Below, piece after piece: positions 1-9,700 of a DNA stretch of 64,000 nt. A model generated the notes under the pieces. The model ran no database searches. It had not been told where the DNA came from and saw nothing but the letters and a program-made list of their open reading frames with translations. The DNA is taken from contig OZ023205.1 in assembly GCA_963995525.1 (NCBI GenBank), positions 62,150,104 to 62,214,103 of the forward strand, given 5' to 3'. Every line of letters begins with the position of its first letter. The stretch's first letter is position 1. Source of the DNA: Escarpia spicata. Its lineage: Eukaryota; Annelida; Polychaeta; Sabellida; Siboglinidae. Both the position numbers and the translations under genes were made by a program.

Positions 1-193
1 TCTAACCGCAGATGCCGCGTAAACCTCTGATTGGATCGCAAAAGCTGTGACGTAGAACTCAATTAACTTTGTGGTTGGCGTACAATCTTGGCTTCAGGTT
101 TGTGCTTATTGCGCTAGCTAATGGTGTCTATTGTTTCGTTTCAGTCGTGCCTCATCCAACCGCCACAACACCAAGCGGAGATTTGGTACGTGT

Positions 194-490
194 TCATCTT
201 GAGTCCTTACTGTTACAAGAATGTCGTTCAGGAAAATGCATACCCGTTGTATGCCAGCGTGTACACATTTCAGCGTTCTTTGGAAGATAGACGGCGCCAC
301 TGCCATGCCGTAATCTGGTGTTGCGAAACAGTCCCTTGTGCGTGCTGATGGTGACATAGTCCCGCGAGTCTTCGTCGAGCGACATCTGCAGATAGGCTTG
401 ACTCAAATCTAGCTTTGAGAATGTCTCTGCTCCATTCAGATCTCCATATAGATCATTGACCCTAGGTAGCGGATATTTATCCTCGACCAC
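194..490 (-). pseudogene. Gypsy reverse transcriptase fragment
   Basis: The frame begins within a 'VEDKYPLPRVNDLYGDLNG' segment and continues with 'FSKLDLSQAYLQMSLDEDSR', the fingers and first catalytic-aspartate block of Gypsy RT. After about residue 55 the similarity to RT (GLFRNTRL...) decays. A neighbouring frame (118-357, minus) picks up the expected continuation 'AVAPSIFQRT'. A frameshift therefore separates the two halves. Confidence 0.8.
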
Positions 491-726
491 ACCTTGGTTG
501 ATCGCGACTTTATAGTTACCGCATATCCAGATCTTTCCATTTGACTTACAGACAGTGACAATAGGCGATGCCCACTCGGAGAATTGGAATGGTTCGATGA
601 TACCAATTTCTTGCAGTCGTGTTAATTCTTGTTCGACTTACTCTTTCATGGTATAGGGAACTGGCGATGGCTTGTGAAAACGAGGGGTGGCATTGTCTTT
701 CATATGGACCTTAACTTTCACGCCCT

Positions 727-1248
727 TCAGTTCTTTCTGAGACCTTCGCTGAAAACGTCTGGAACTTCAGCCATCAGTTGAGAAAGATCTGGATCCTGAT
801 TCCTCACGTGCAGTATTTCAATCCAATCCAACTTCAACTGCGCTAACAGATTCCTGCCAAGAAGATTCTGTCTTTCTCCAGACACCACCATTGTTGACAC
901 TTGGGCTAACTGTCCCTTGTTTTCTGCTACTGCATTTAATTGATCCAGCATGGATATTGTTTGTCCGGTGTAGCTGGTCAATTTCATGTCAGCTGGTTGT
1001 AGGACTGGAGGGTTATCAGGCCACAATGCACGCACAGTTTTCTCATCAATGATTGAAACTCCGGTTACAGTATCAACCACCATAGCCACATATTCTCCGT
1101 TCATTTTCACTCTGACCGTGATTGGCTGCTTGTTAGATGACTCTTTGTTATCCAGACTGTAGAGCGAATACTCCTCTTTTTCGACACTCACTGCTTCCAC
1201 AACATGCGGCTCAGTGCAAGTTGAAGCTTTCCTTCTACAGGCTGCCAC
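727..1248 (-). pseudogene. Gypsy protease region (retropepsin-like)
   Basis: A 173-aa frame contains 'MVVDTVTGVSIIDEKTV' where a retropepsin would read D-T/S-G-A. The active-site triad is degenerate here (D-T-V-T-G). 'RQNLLGRNLLAQLKLDW' follows, the typical C-terminal block of Gypsy proteases just before RT. The protein would be cut from Gag-Pol. The broken active site and shifted neighbouring frames indicate a relic. Confidence 0.75.
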
Positions 1249-1272
1249 GTTGTGACTTTTCCTACAGTAGTG

Positions 1273-1506
1273 TCATGTAGCGTGTTTAAATTTGCAGTCC
1301 TGATTTGCATGGTTCCCATTGCATCGATAGCACTTATGGCTCTTGTGCAGTTTGTGGTGTTCGTTGTGTTCAGGTGAAGTAAACTTGCAGTCACGACTCT
1401 TCCTCTTATCTGCTGCCGCATTAACTGTAGTGTTATCGTAGTGGTCATAGGCATTTAGCTGCTGAGCTTCAGCGTTGGCCGCATTGTCCGCTAGAGCTAT
1501 CTGCAC
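1273..1506 (-). pseudogene. Gypsy Gag nucleocapsid with CCHC knuckle
   Basis: The frame holds 'KCYRCNGNHANQDCKFK', which fits the C-x2-C-x4-H-x4-C knuckle spacing after allowing for its NHANQDC part, preceded by a His/Lys-rich stretch. It lies directly upstream (minus sense) of the protease-like frame and downstream of the capsid-like piece 1740-1508, as in gag. Confidence 0.7.
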
Positions 1507-1745
1507 AGTATGGACGAATGTGCGCTCTTGACTAAGTCATTTTCGTGGTGTACTACCGTTTTTAATACCACATACGAATTGGTCATGAAGTGCCTCATCC
1601 AGGAAATCCCCGAAATTCCAAGTGGATGCCAGAGGCCTTAATTCCGATGCAAATTTAGTGACATCCTCGCCTTCCTTTTGACTACGTTGATGAAACTTAT
1701 ATCTTTCGTTGATGGTTTCAGCAGTGTTACCCCTGTGTAAAATGA

Positions 1746-3112
1746 TCAGCGAGGTGGTAGGATTGGGCTACGCAAGCGCTGGAGGCACGAAGCGTTGTTA
1801 GGGGGTCCATGAGATTTTGTTTAAATTAGCTTAAACACGGTGCATTCAGAGGTATGTCTTAACCTTTACTCTTGAATATAGAGGGCAAGATATAACACAA
1901 CAAGATAGCATGTAAACATATTTACACTACTTGTAAATGTTATAATTGTGATTGATAAAAGTCAGTAATCGTGATTGTTTCATTTCCACTTGACCACTGG
2001 TACTCGGTTGAGGTGTGTCTTCCACTTGACCTTGGTTGTGGTGATGTTTTTCTTGCCCTAACCCGACGCTGAAAGAGTCAGTGACAGTGGTATCATCTGA
2101 GGACTCTTCCCCCCATCATCACCTTTAAATGATTATAATATCAGGATATTACGATGTTAGATTGGTGGTTTCTGTTCCAAAGATTATGCTTTATTTGTTG
2201 TTAGCATGCTGTACAATTAATAAAACAGTCATTTCTGGAATGCCACACAAGTATGTTTCCTTTAATCGCAAGAACTGTTGTCAAATTGTGTCCTTTTTAT
2301 AAAACAGTGTAAGCTGTTTAGTATATTCACATTCTGTGCAAACATATAATTGCCTAGCCCAACGTATTGATAATCCGTTAGTTTTGCCTAACTTTGATAC
2401 ATCAGTGAGTTAGTTCCATCATTCAACATTATCCTAGGCATATTTACGTTTAAGAATATTGCGTCTTCGCGCCCTTTTGAGGCGTAAATAACGCCCGGTT
2501 TACATCAACATACGCTGCTATATCGCGCATTTTACGCGCGCATTGCACTAATGCACGGTCTTAGCGGCACAGACTAGAGCAAACCGCGTTGTTGTTTGGG
2601 CTTCAAAAGGGTCCGGATTTGACACAAGTGCCGTCTAGTGACGTAGTGTCATTATTAGCCTTCACTGTTTTTACTTCAACCACCGTCATCAACCAGAAAT
2701 TCAACATTAGCTACACGACCATTCTGATTTATTGTGGGCGCATACAATAATAGTCAAACTGAGCGCAATAGACATCTTACTTCGGCTACCGTTTTCTTTG
2801 TTTTTATCCCCGAGTTCCACATGTCTCCCAAACGCAGGTACCGCGCACACCGCACACAGCCAGACCGTGTGTCGCTCGATTCCGGCATGCACAATCTGCT
2901 TATTTCGTTGTACACAACACATATCTGGATAACATAGAAGTGTTTTTTTAGAGTTTTCCTTCTGTGTGCAGAACCCATATTATAGGTGTGTCGTGACACC
3001 AATTCAGGCCAAATTAAAATATATGAGTTACTTTGTTTTAGAGTTATTGCGTTTTAATGACTGACAAAATTACGTATTATCTGTTACGTGTGCAGTATGT
3101 TATGCTTTATAG
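1746..3112. other. No gene seen; AT-rich spacer or intron
   Basis: I see no coding exon, RNA gene or clear repeat on either strand. Short open frames around 2707-3002 overlap each other on both strands and show no recognisable domain. The stretch could be the intron upstream of the SLC7 relic at 3113. Confidence 0.5.
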
Positions 3113-3265
3113 GAAACTATGCCAACTTTACGAACGCATTTGAAGGAAGCAAAACCGATCCGGCGGCAATAGCAGTCGCAGTCTATTCAGGCATATTCAC
3201 TTACGGAGGATGGTAAGGTTCACAATATATATCTTGCGTGTTGCATAATCATATATATGTTTGTG

Positions 3266-3392
3266 TGTACGTGCGTGTGTGTGTGTGTGTGTGCGTGCGA
3301 GACAGAGAGAAAGAGGGTGTGTGTGCGTGTGTGTGCATACACGCGCGTGTATATGTGGGATGTCCCCCTCCCCCTCCCCTCCCCCTCCCCCT
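3266..3392. repeat. (GT)n tract followed by C/T-rich run
   Basis: Imperfect (GT)n passes into a GAGA stretch, then more GT, then a run of CCCCTCCCC units ending at about 3392. It sits exactly where the middle exons of the SLC7 relic are missing. Confidence 0.85.
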
Positions 3393-3917
3393 CTACATGA
3401 TCTCGTGATCTACATGGTCGTCGGTAACGCTGTGGAACTCATCGAATATCTGGGTTTCATTGGTGGAGTCTTCATCGTCATTCTGTGCTGTACCTCAGGT
3501 GGACACGACCTGACGTTGAGCGTCCCATGAAGGTACCCAGAAACCACACCTAGACACAGTTAGTTGCCGATAAATGTCAACTATCTTATACTGTAGTATT
3601 AGCCTCCACCCAGTCAAATTTTGTTGCTTAATTTTGTTTTTGGTGAGCATGTAGTTTCTGGTGGCAACATGCTAAGCGACGAAAGCCGATATTTCCCTGT
3701 AAAGCGGAACATCCCATTGAGAAATGTGCACAACAGAAGGACGAATGATAGTCTCTGGAGAGTAGTAAACAACTAAGTCATCAACATTGTGTTTTTAAAT
3801 GCATCTCCAATTGGCTGATCAGTGGTCTATGATCCAAGGAAGCGAACGATCATTGAAAGAGGCGTGAGGACTTTCGCACCTGGGAAGATATGCTGCCATA
3901 CTGCCCCCAACGTTAGC

Positions 3918-4047
3918 GCGCGTGCGTGTGTGTGTCTGTGTGTGTGAGTGTGTGCGTGTGTGCGTGTGTGTGTGCGTGTGTGTGTGCTTGTGTGTGTGTG
4001 TGCGTGTGTATGTGTGTGCGTGTATGCGTGTATGCGTGTGTCTGTGT

Positions 4048-4079
<32 letters not shown>

Positions 4080-4134
4080 CTGTGTGTGTTTGTGTGTGTG
4101 TTTGCGTGCGTGCGTGTGCTGTGTGTGTGTTTCT
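3918..4134. repeat. Imperfect (GT)n microsatellite
   Basis: More than 200 bp of GT repeats with scattered C and A interruptions. It gives open frames on both strands that are Cys/Val- or His/Thr-rich and are not genes. Confidence 0.95.
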
Positions 4135-5304
4135 TGAGTTTGTATTTGGAGATAAACATGTCGCCGGTACGTTTACCTTATCTCACAGGTAGCCCATTAA
4201 GCGCAGTGTGCTTCTTAGCCGTCGACCATGTTATGCCTGTGTGATTATCCAACATTGGGTGCGTTGATTCGTTCTTAAACGTCAATATTTCACCTGTCCT
4301 GTTACAACTATTCTTGAATATCTAACTTACATCGGCTATAAAACGAAAGCATGTCGTAACGTCAACAAAACTATATGAAGTGCAGTCACTTATGCATACA
4401 TGCCATTCTCTCCGTATTTACGAGTACCTAGATGTAGGTGCGAAACGCATGGGACCATTCAACCGGAAACTACTGCTCACGTCAGTGCCTATATGTTATC
4501 GAATTAGCGATACGTAGAGCAAAACATTTAATGCTGGATCTGTCTAATATGTGTTAATATTTAGTTTTTTCCTGTATATTCCTATCATTATTCCAGCTTT
4601 CTCGTTCGTGGTGGTTACCAGTCTCGTCTGTCTTGGCATGTTCAGTAAACCGGACCAAAACGGAATAGGGTTGCTACTACTTCTATCTGGGATATCGATC
4701 TACTTCACACTAGTAACTAGGAAGAAGCAGCCGGCGATGTTCACATATCGGTCACGTGGGTATATGTTTTATATTAGATATGATCTTATTAACGTGTCTT
4801 TAAAGGAAAGTCGTTTTCATCTTGGTGATAAATATACAATCATAATCTTTTGGTATTTTTTGAAAAAAGATATATTTCCTTGCGTTATGTACAAACGTGT
4901 TGTGCATAGTCTACAAAATGATGATAAAATATTTATTATAATACATGCAATAATATTATAATCAATGTTTAAGTATCCGTGCGTGCTGGGTGCTTGAATG
5001 AACGTGCACGTGGATATGAGCATGGGAATGTAATTTCAGCTATTAGCCTAATTGTCGCAAGATTATCCTAATAAACGGAAAATGGCTGAAGCACATTTGA
5101 TAACGTATCATTGACTGAACTATTGTAACAACATGCTGTTCCATTTGCAGGTAAAATAACCAGAACGATCCAGGAGGTAATGCTCGTGCTACCACAAGAA
5201 AAGGAAGATTAAAGCAACGCACAGTTCAACCAATTATAGTTGAACTCATTTATAAAAAACGACGACGAAAGAGAAAGACATATTTTATATAATGGTCTTA
5301 CTTT

Positions 5305-5689
5305 GTATGTGTGTGTGTGTGTTGTGCGTGTGTGTGTGTGCGTGTGCGTGTGCGTGTGCGTGTGCGTGTGTGTGTGCGTGTCTGTGTGTGGGGGGTGTAT
5401 GTGTCTGTGTGTGCGTGTGTGTGTGCGTGTCTGTGTGTGTGTGTGCGTGTGTGTGCGTGTGTGTGCGTGTGTGTGTCTGTGTTTGTGTGTGTTTGTGAGT
5501 GTGTGTGTCTGTGTGTGTGTCTGCGTGCGTGTGTGTCTGTGTGTGTTTGTGCGTGCGTGTGTGTCTGTGTGTGTGAGGGCGTGTGTGCGTGTGTGGGTGT
5601 GCGCGCGGGCGTGAATGTGTGTGTGTGTATAGATTAATCATATTTTGTGTATATATATATATTATACAATATTATATATATGTATATAC

Positions 5690-5720
<31 letters not shown>

Positions 5721-5765
5721 GTATATATATATATACATATATACATATGTACATATCTCTTTACT
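5305..5765. repeat. Compound (GT)n then (AT)n microsatellite
   Basis: About 330 bp of interrupted GT repeat (5305-5632) is followed by about 110 bp of TA/TATATATG repeat (5650-5760). Confidence 0.95.
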
Positions 5766-6472
5766 AATCGGTTTTCTGGATATTAATTTGATGACTATTA
5801 TGTCAAATGTGTTAGAATAAAATGAAATGAACCCATCATGAAGAATGTTCAGTTGTTCTAAGGTGTATATCAAAGTCATAGGCGTCGGAATGTGATGAAT
5901 ATTGGGGGCTGCTCATCAAAACCCTTCAATTTCACCCCCTGAGATCCAACAAAAATCTCCAACTGCACCCGTTGCCGAATTATTGGGGGACTAAACATGC
6001 CCTCCGGTTCGGACGGCTATGAGTATACCGATGAATAATACGAAGCAATGATAGATAAACGTCTCCTAGCGTGCTTACATAGAAAACATCTTCACTGACC
6101 GTCCCTGTGCTGCTCTCTGTCGTATTGATAAACCCTAACAGACAAACGTACTACCATAACTGTTCACCCGACTCGAGTCATGGATACAGAGGTCATTCCG
6201 CACAACTGAACAGCTGGTATATCGCAGAAGACGGTATTTCCAATTAGACTGTATCTATAACTCCATCCTATTGATTATGTGTGGTGTCTTCTACTTCCTA
6301 CTGAATCATTCCGCTGGTAGACACCTTTAAGCGGTGGCGCTGTGTCCAAAGCACCCGCCTCTCAATCGAGAGAACCCGTAGTCCAGGCATTCTATGAGAA
6401 AAATGGGTATACCTCAAAGTAATTGCTACAAATAAGATTTTTCCTGTTTCTTACCCAGAATTAGTCATCCTT
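5766..6472. other. Spacer left of the LTR element; no gene seen
   Basis: No exon or repeat is recognised with confidence. The stretch 6332-6405 contains a 'GTGGCGCTGTG...' segment that loosely recalls a tRNA-like SINE head, but without a convincing B box. Confidence 0.4.
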
Positions 6473-6631
6473 CGCCAGTCTATCGTCATATCCATATATG
6501 TAGATCTGTGGGATTGCGGCTCACGCGAGTCACGTTACTGGTCTCGCCCTCCGGCATGTTTACGCGCACTGTTTGATGCGTTAATAAATGTTCTTTGCTG
6601 TTCGTTGATATACTAGTTGTCTATACTGGCG
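6473..6631 (+). repeat. 5' LTR (159 bp)
   Basis: The repeat starts CGCCAGT and ends ACTGGCG, a 7-bp perfect inverted end instead of the common TG...CA. It includes TTAATAAATG, a possible polyadenylation signal. It matches 11700-11858 without a difference that I can see. Confidence 0.92.
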
Positions 6632-6648
6632 TGGTGGCAGCGGTACTG
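6632..6648 (+). promoter_or_regulatory. Putative primer binding site
   Basis: TGGTGGCAGCGGTACTG follows the 5' LTR with no gap. PBS sequences pair with a tRNA 3' end and so begin with TGG. I cannot name the tRNA without a search. Confidence 0.55.
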
Positions 6649-6784
6649 TTCGCAGTGTACCCTAAGAAACGCCTCACAAGTGACACTCGTAACTATAGCC
6701 AAACAAAAGGCACAACGAGACAGAGTACGTAACTTACACTGACAAAGCTTTGAACCTTTATAAACCGGAGCGTCAGTCACTGTC

Positions 6785-9700
6785 ATGGCACAGAGAGCAC
6801 CGAAGCAGTGGTCACTCTCAAAGCATGAAACTCTGACGTCGTTTGAGAACTGGCGACAAAATATACAATACACACTATCGCTAGACGCCAATTTCGCGAC
6901 ATTTTTGCTTGACCAATCCGAATGGAAAAAGAAGACGAATTCCACCCCGTTGCGGGGTCTAAGCGATGATGACGAAAACGTCCCTGCGGCTAGTCGGCGT
7001 ACGGCCACACAAAAGGTCACGCACCTTGACCTAATGCTTGGCCAAATCGCCAATTTCTGTCCCGTTATATCGAGGAATACAATCGTAAAGAACTCTGTTT
7101 CTATAAAATCAATCTGGCAAGCAATACGCTTACATTTCGGCTTCCAATCCTCGGGCGCACACTTCCTCGACTTCGCCGAAATCAAGCTGGAGGCGGACGA
7201 AAGTCATGAAGATCTCTTTCAGAGATTGATGGCTTTCGTCGAGGACAACCTGTTGGCCGTGGGAGGTGGCATATCTCACCACCTGGAGTTACCGTCGTCA
7301 AACGAGGACATATCCCCGTCGTTGGAGAACATGATCGTCCTCCAATGGCTCAAACTAATCCACCCTGAGCTACCCCGTCTAGTGAAACAACGATACGGGA
7401 CAGAATTACGCAGCCGAACACTCGCAAGTCTGAAACCCGAGATATCGCAAGCATTAACTTCTCTCCTTGATGAGCTAACCGCTATCTCCGAAATAAAAGT
7501 CATGCGACAATCAACCACCAACCAACGGTCTGGCTCTTCTCAATCTCGTCGATATCAACGTAGTGCAAGCAACCCAACCACTCGGCGAGCCAAACAGTGT
7601 CCACTGTGCAAGCAAGCGGGTCGTGCCAGCTACGAGCACTACCTGAGCGAGTGCAGGTTCCTACCTGAGAACGACCGGTTGTACCTATCCAAAGCGCGCA
7701 ATATAATCGGAGTGGACTGCGACGACGGCTCGGATGATGAACAGTCAGCTGGAGACGGAGACTGCACTGGCGACGTGTCGACCGTGGCATGTCGTGTGAA
7801 CACAAAACAGTCGCCATTTTTCAAGTCATTTTACCGACATCATCCATTACGACTCACACTAGACACCGGTGCGGGGACAAACATGATCAGAGAGGCAGTC
7901 GCTAAAAGCATCGGAGCTCAAATCGGCAAAAGCTCACAGCTAGCGAGGCAGGCTGATGGTGTTATTCCGCTGAACGTTATCGGAGAAACACACCTGACCT
8001 TGTCGCGCGACGGAACTGACCTCCAACTCGATGCGCTAGTTGTTGCAGATCTCGACGTGGACGTACTCGCGGGCACGCCGTTCATGTCTACCAATGACGT
8101 ATCCGTTCGTCCTGCCAGACACGAGATCACAATCGGTGAAACCACTGTCATACAGTACGGTCTCCAAACGTCAGGTAACGAGCAATATCACACCGTACGC
8201 AGGGCTCACGCATACGTGCTGCACGCACCCTCGCCATCTACCACGGTTTGGCCGGGTGAGTTCGTAGAGCTCCAGTTGCCCACGGCCCTAGACGACCAGA
8301 CTCTGGCAGTCGAGCCACGCAGCGCTCCACACAACGAAGGTTGGCCAAAGCCTGGAATCATTGAGGCCGTCGGCAACAAAATACGACTCGTCAACACGTT
8401 GCCCAGACCACTAAAGCTGTCTCGCCACGAACACTTTTGTCAGGTACGTCACACTGTCGCGTCACCGACCTGTGACACCGAATCTGAACCCGCTGTGAAG
8501 ACTCGTAACATTGCCCACACCACTGACCTCTTCTCTGAAGCTATAGAGTTGGACTGCGACAAACAACTACCCGAGAGCATGCGAGGACAGTTCCGCAGTC
8601 TACATCAACAACACGACTCCGTTTTCAACCCGAGCATCGTGGGCTATAATGGACATGCGGGGCCTTTCACGGCAGTCGTCAACATGGGTCCGGTCCTGCC
8701 TCCTCAGCGCAAAGGAAGATGTCCTCAATACGCGCGCGAAAAACTGACCGAACTGCAGGAGAAGTTCGACGAGCTGGAGGCGGTTGGCGTGTTCCAACGA
8801 CCGGAAGATGCCGGAATATCCGTCGAGTACCTGAACCCATCGTTCCTCGTTCGCAAGCCGAATGGAGGATCGAGGCTAGTTACTGCCTTCTCAGACGTTG
8901 GGAGGTACAGTAAACCACAACCGTCACTCATGCCAGATGTTGACTCTACCCTCCGCCAGATCGCGTGCTGGAAATACATAGTGGTGTCTGATCTAACCAG
9001 TGCTTTCTATCAGATCCCCCTAGCGAAGGAGTCAATGAAATTCTGTGGAGTGGCAACACCATTCCGTGGAGTACGTGTCTACACCAGATGCGCTATGGGG
9101 ATGCCCGGTTCTGAGACCGCACTTGAAGAACTGATGTGCAGAGTACTAGGCGACCTTCTGCAAGACGGAGTTGTGGCCAAACTGGCCGATGACTTGTACT
9201 GCGGAGGAAACTCACCCGAAGAACTACTAGACAACTGGGGTCGCGTTCTCGATGCCCTTGATCTATGCGATCTACGTCTGTCGGCGAAGAAGACACGCGT
9301 TTGCCCCACATCTACTACCATTCTGGGTTGGGTTTGGTCTCAAGGCACAATACGCGCCAGCCCCCATCGTATCACAACACTGTCGTCATGTGTACCACCA
9401 CAGACCGTTCTCGGGCTGCGCTCCTTCGTTGGCGCTTTCAAAGTACTGGGACGTGTCATCCCGCAGAGTTCCAAGGTGCTCGCTCCTCTCGAATCACACA
9501 TCGCGGGGAAGAAGTCTCAGGAGCCGATAAGCTGGTCCGAAAACCTCCACGAGGCGTTCTGTACAGCCCAGAAGGCCCTGTCAACTAACAGGTCAATCAC
9601 CTTGCCAAGACCTGATGACCAATTGTGGATCGTCACCGACGGATCCGTCACACAGCGCGGTATCGGTGCCACTCTGTACGTATCACGCAACGGTCAAACC

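Larger units (their letters stand above)
1..1745 (-). mobile_element. Decayed Ty3/Gypsy retrotransposon, gag to RT, cut by the window edge
   Basis: Reading the minus strand from about 1740 down, there is a Gag-like segment (1740-1508) with ERYKFHQRSQKEGEDVTKF and a 'DQFVCGIKN' motif, a CCHC zinc knuckle, a retropepsin-like region and then a reverse transcriptase start (YPLPRVNDLYGDL, FSKLDLSQAYLQM). This order and these motifs are typical of Ty3/Gypsy elements. The pieces lie in different frames and contain stops, so the copy is dead. The rest of pol would lie left of position 1. I did not find its LTR. Confidence 0.85.
3113..5212 (+). pseudogene. SLC7-family amino-acid transporter relic (internally deleted, frameshifted)
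   Basis: Four exon-like blocks match the light-chain amino-acid transporters (SLC7, xCT/LAT type). (1) 3113-3214 reads NYANFTNAFEGSKTDP then AVYSGIFTYGGW and ends at a GT donor. (2) 3405-3531 reads VVGNAVELIEYLGFI in one frame, then LRWTRPDVERPMK in another before a GT donor. (3) About 4592-4760 reads FSKPDQNGIGLLLLLSGI, the last membrane-spanning part. (4) 5152-5212 reads GKITRTIQEVMLVLPQ and ends in a stop, the usual SLC7 C-terminus. The roughly 130 residues expected between blocks 1 and 2 are absent, only about 190 bp of GT/CT-rich DNA lies there, and block 2 needs a frameshift. Upstream exons are not seen. I infer a broken copy. Confidence 0.75.

Noticed and set aside
3827..5641. Cys/Val- and His/Thr-rich frames
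   Set aside because: Translations of (GT)n microsatellite DNA.
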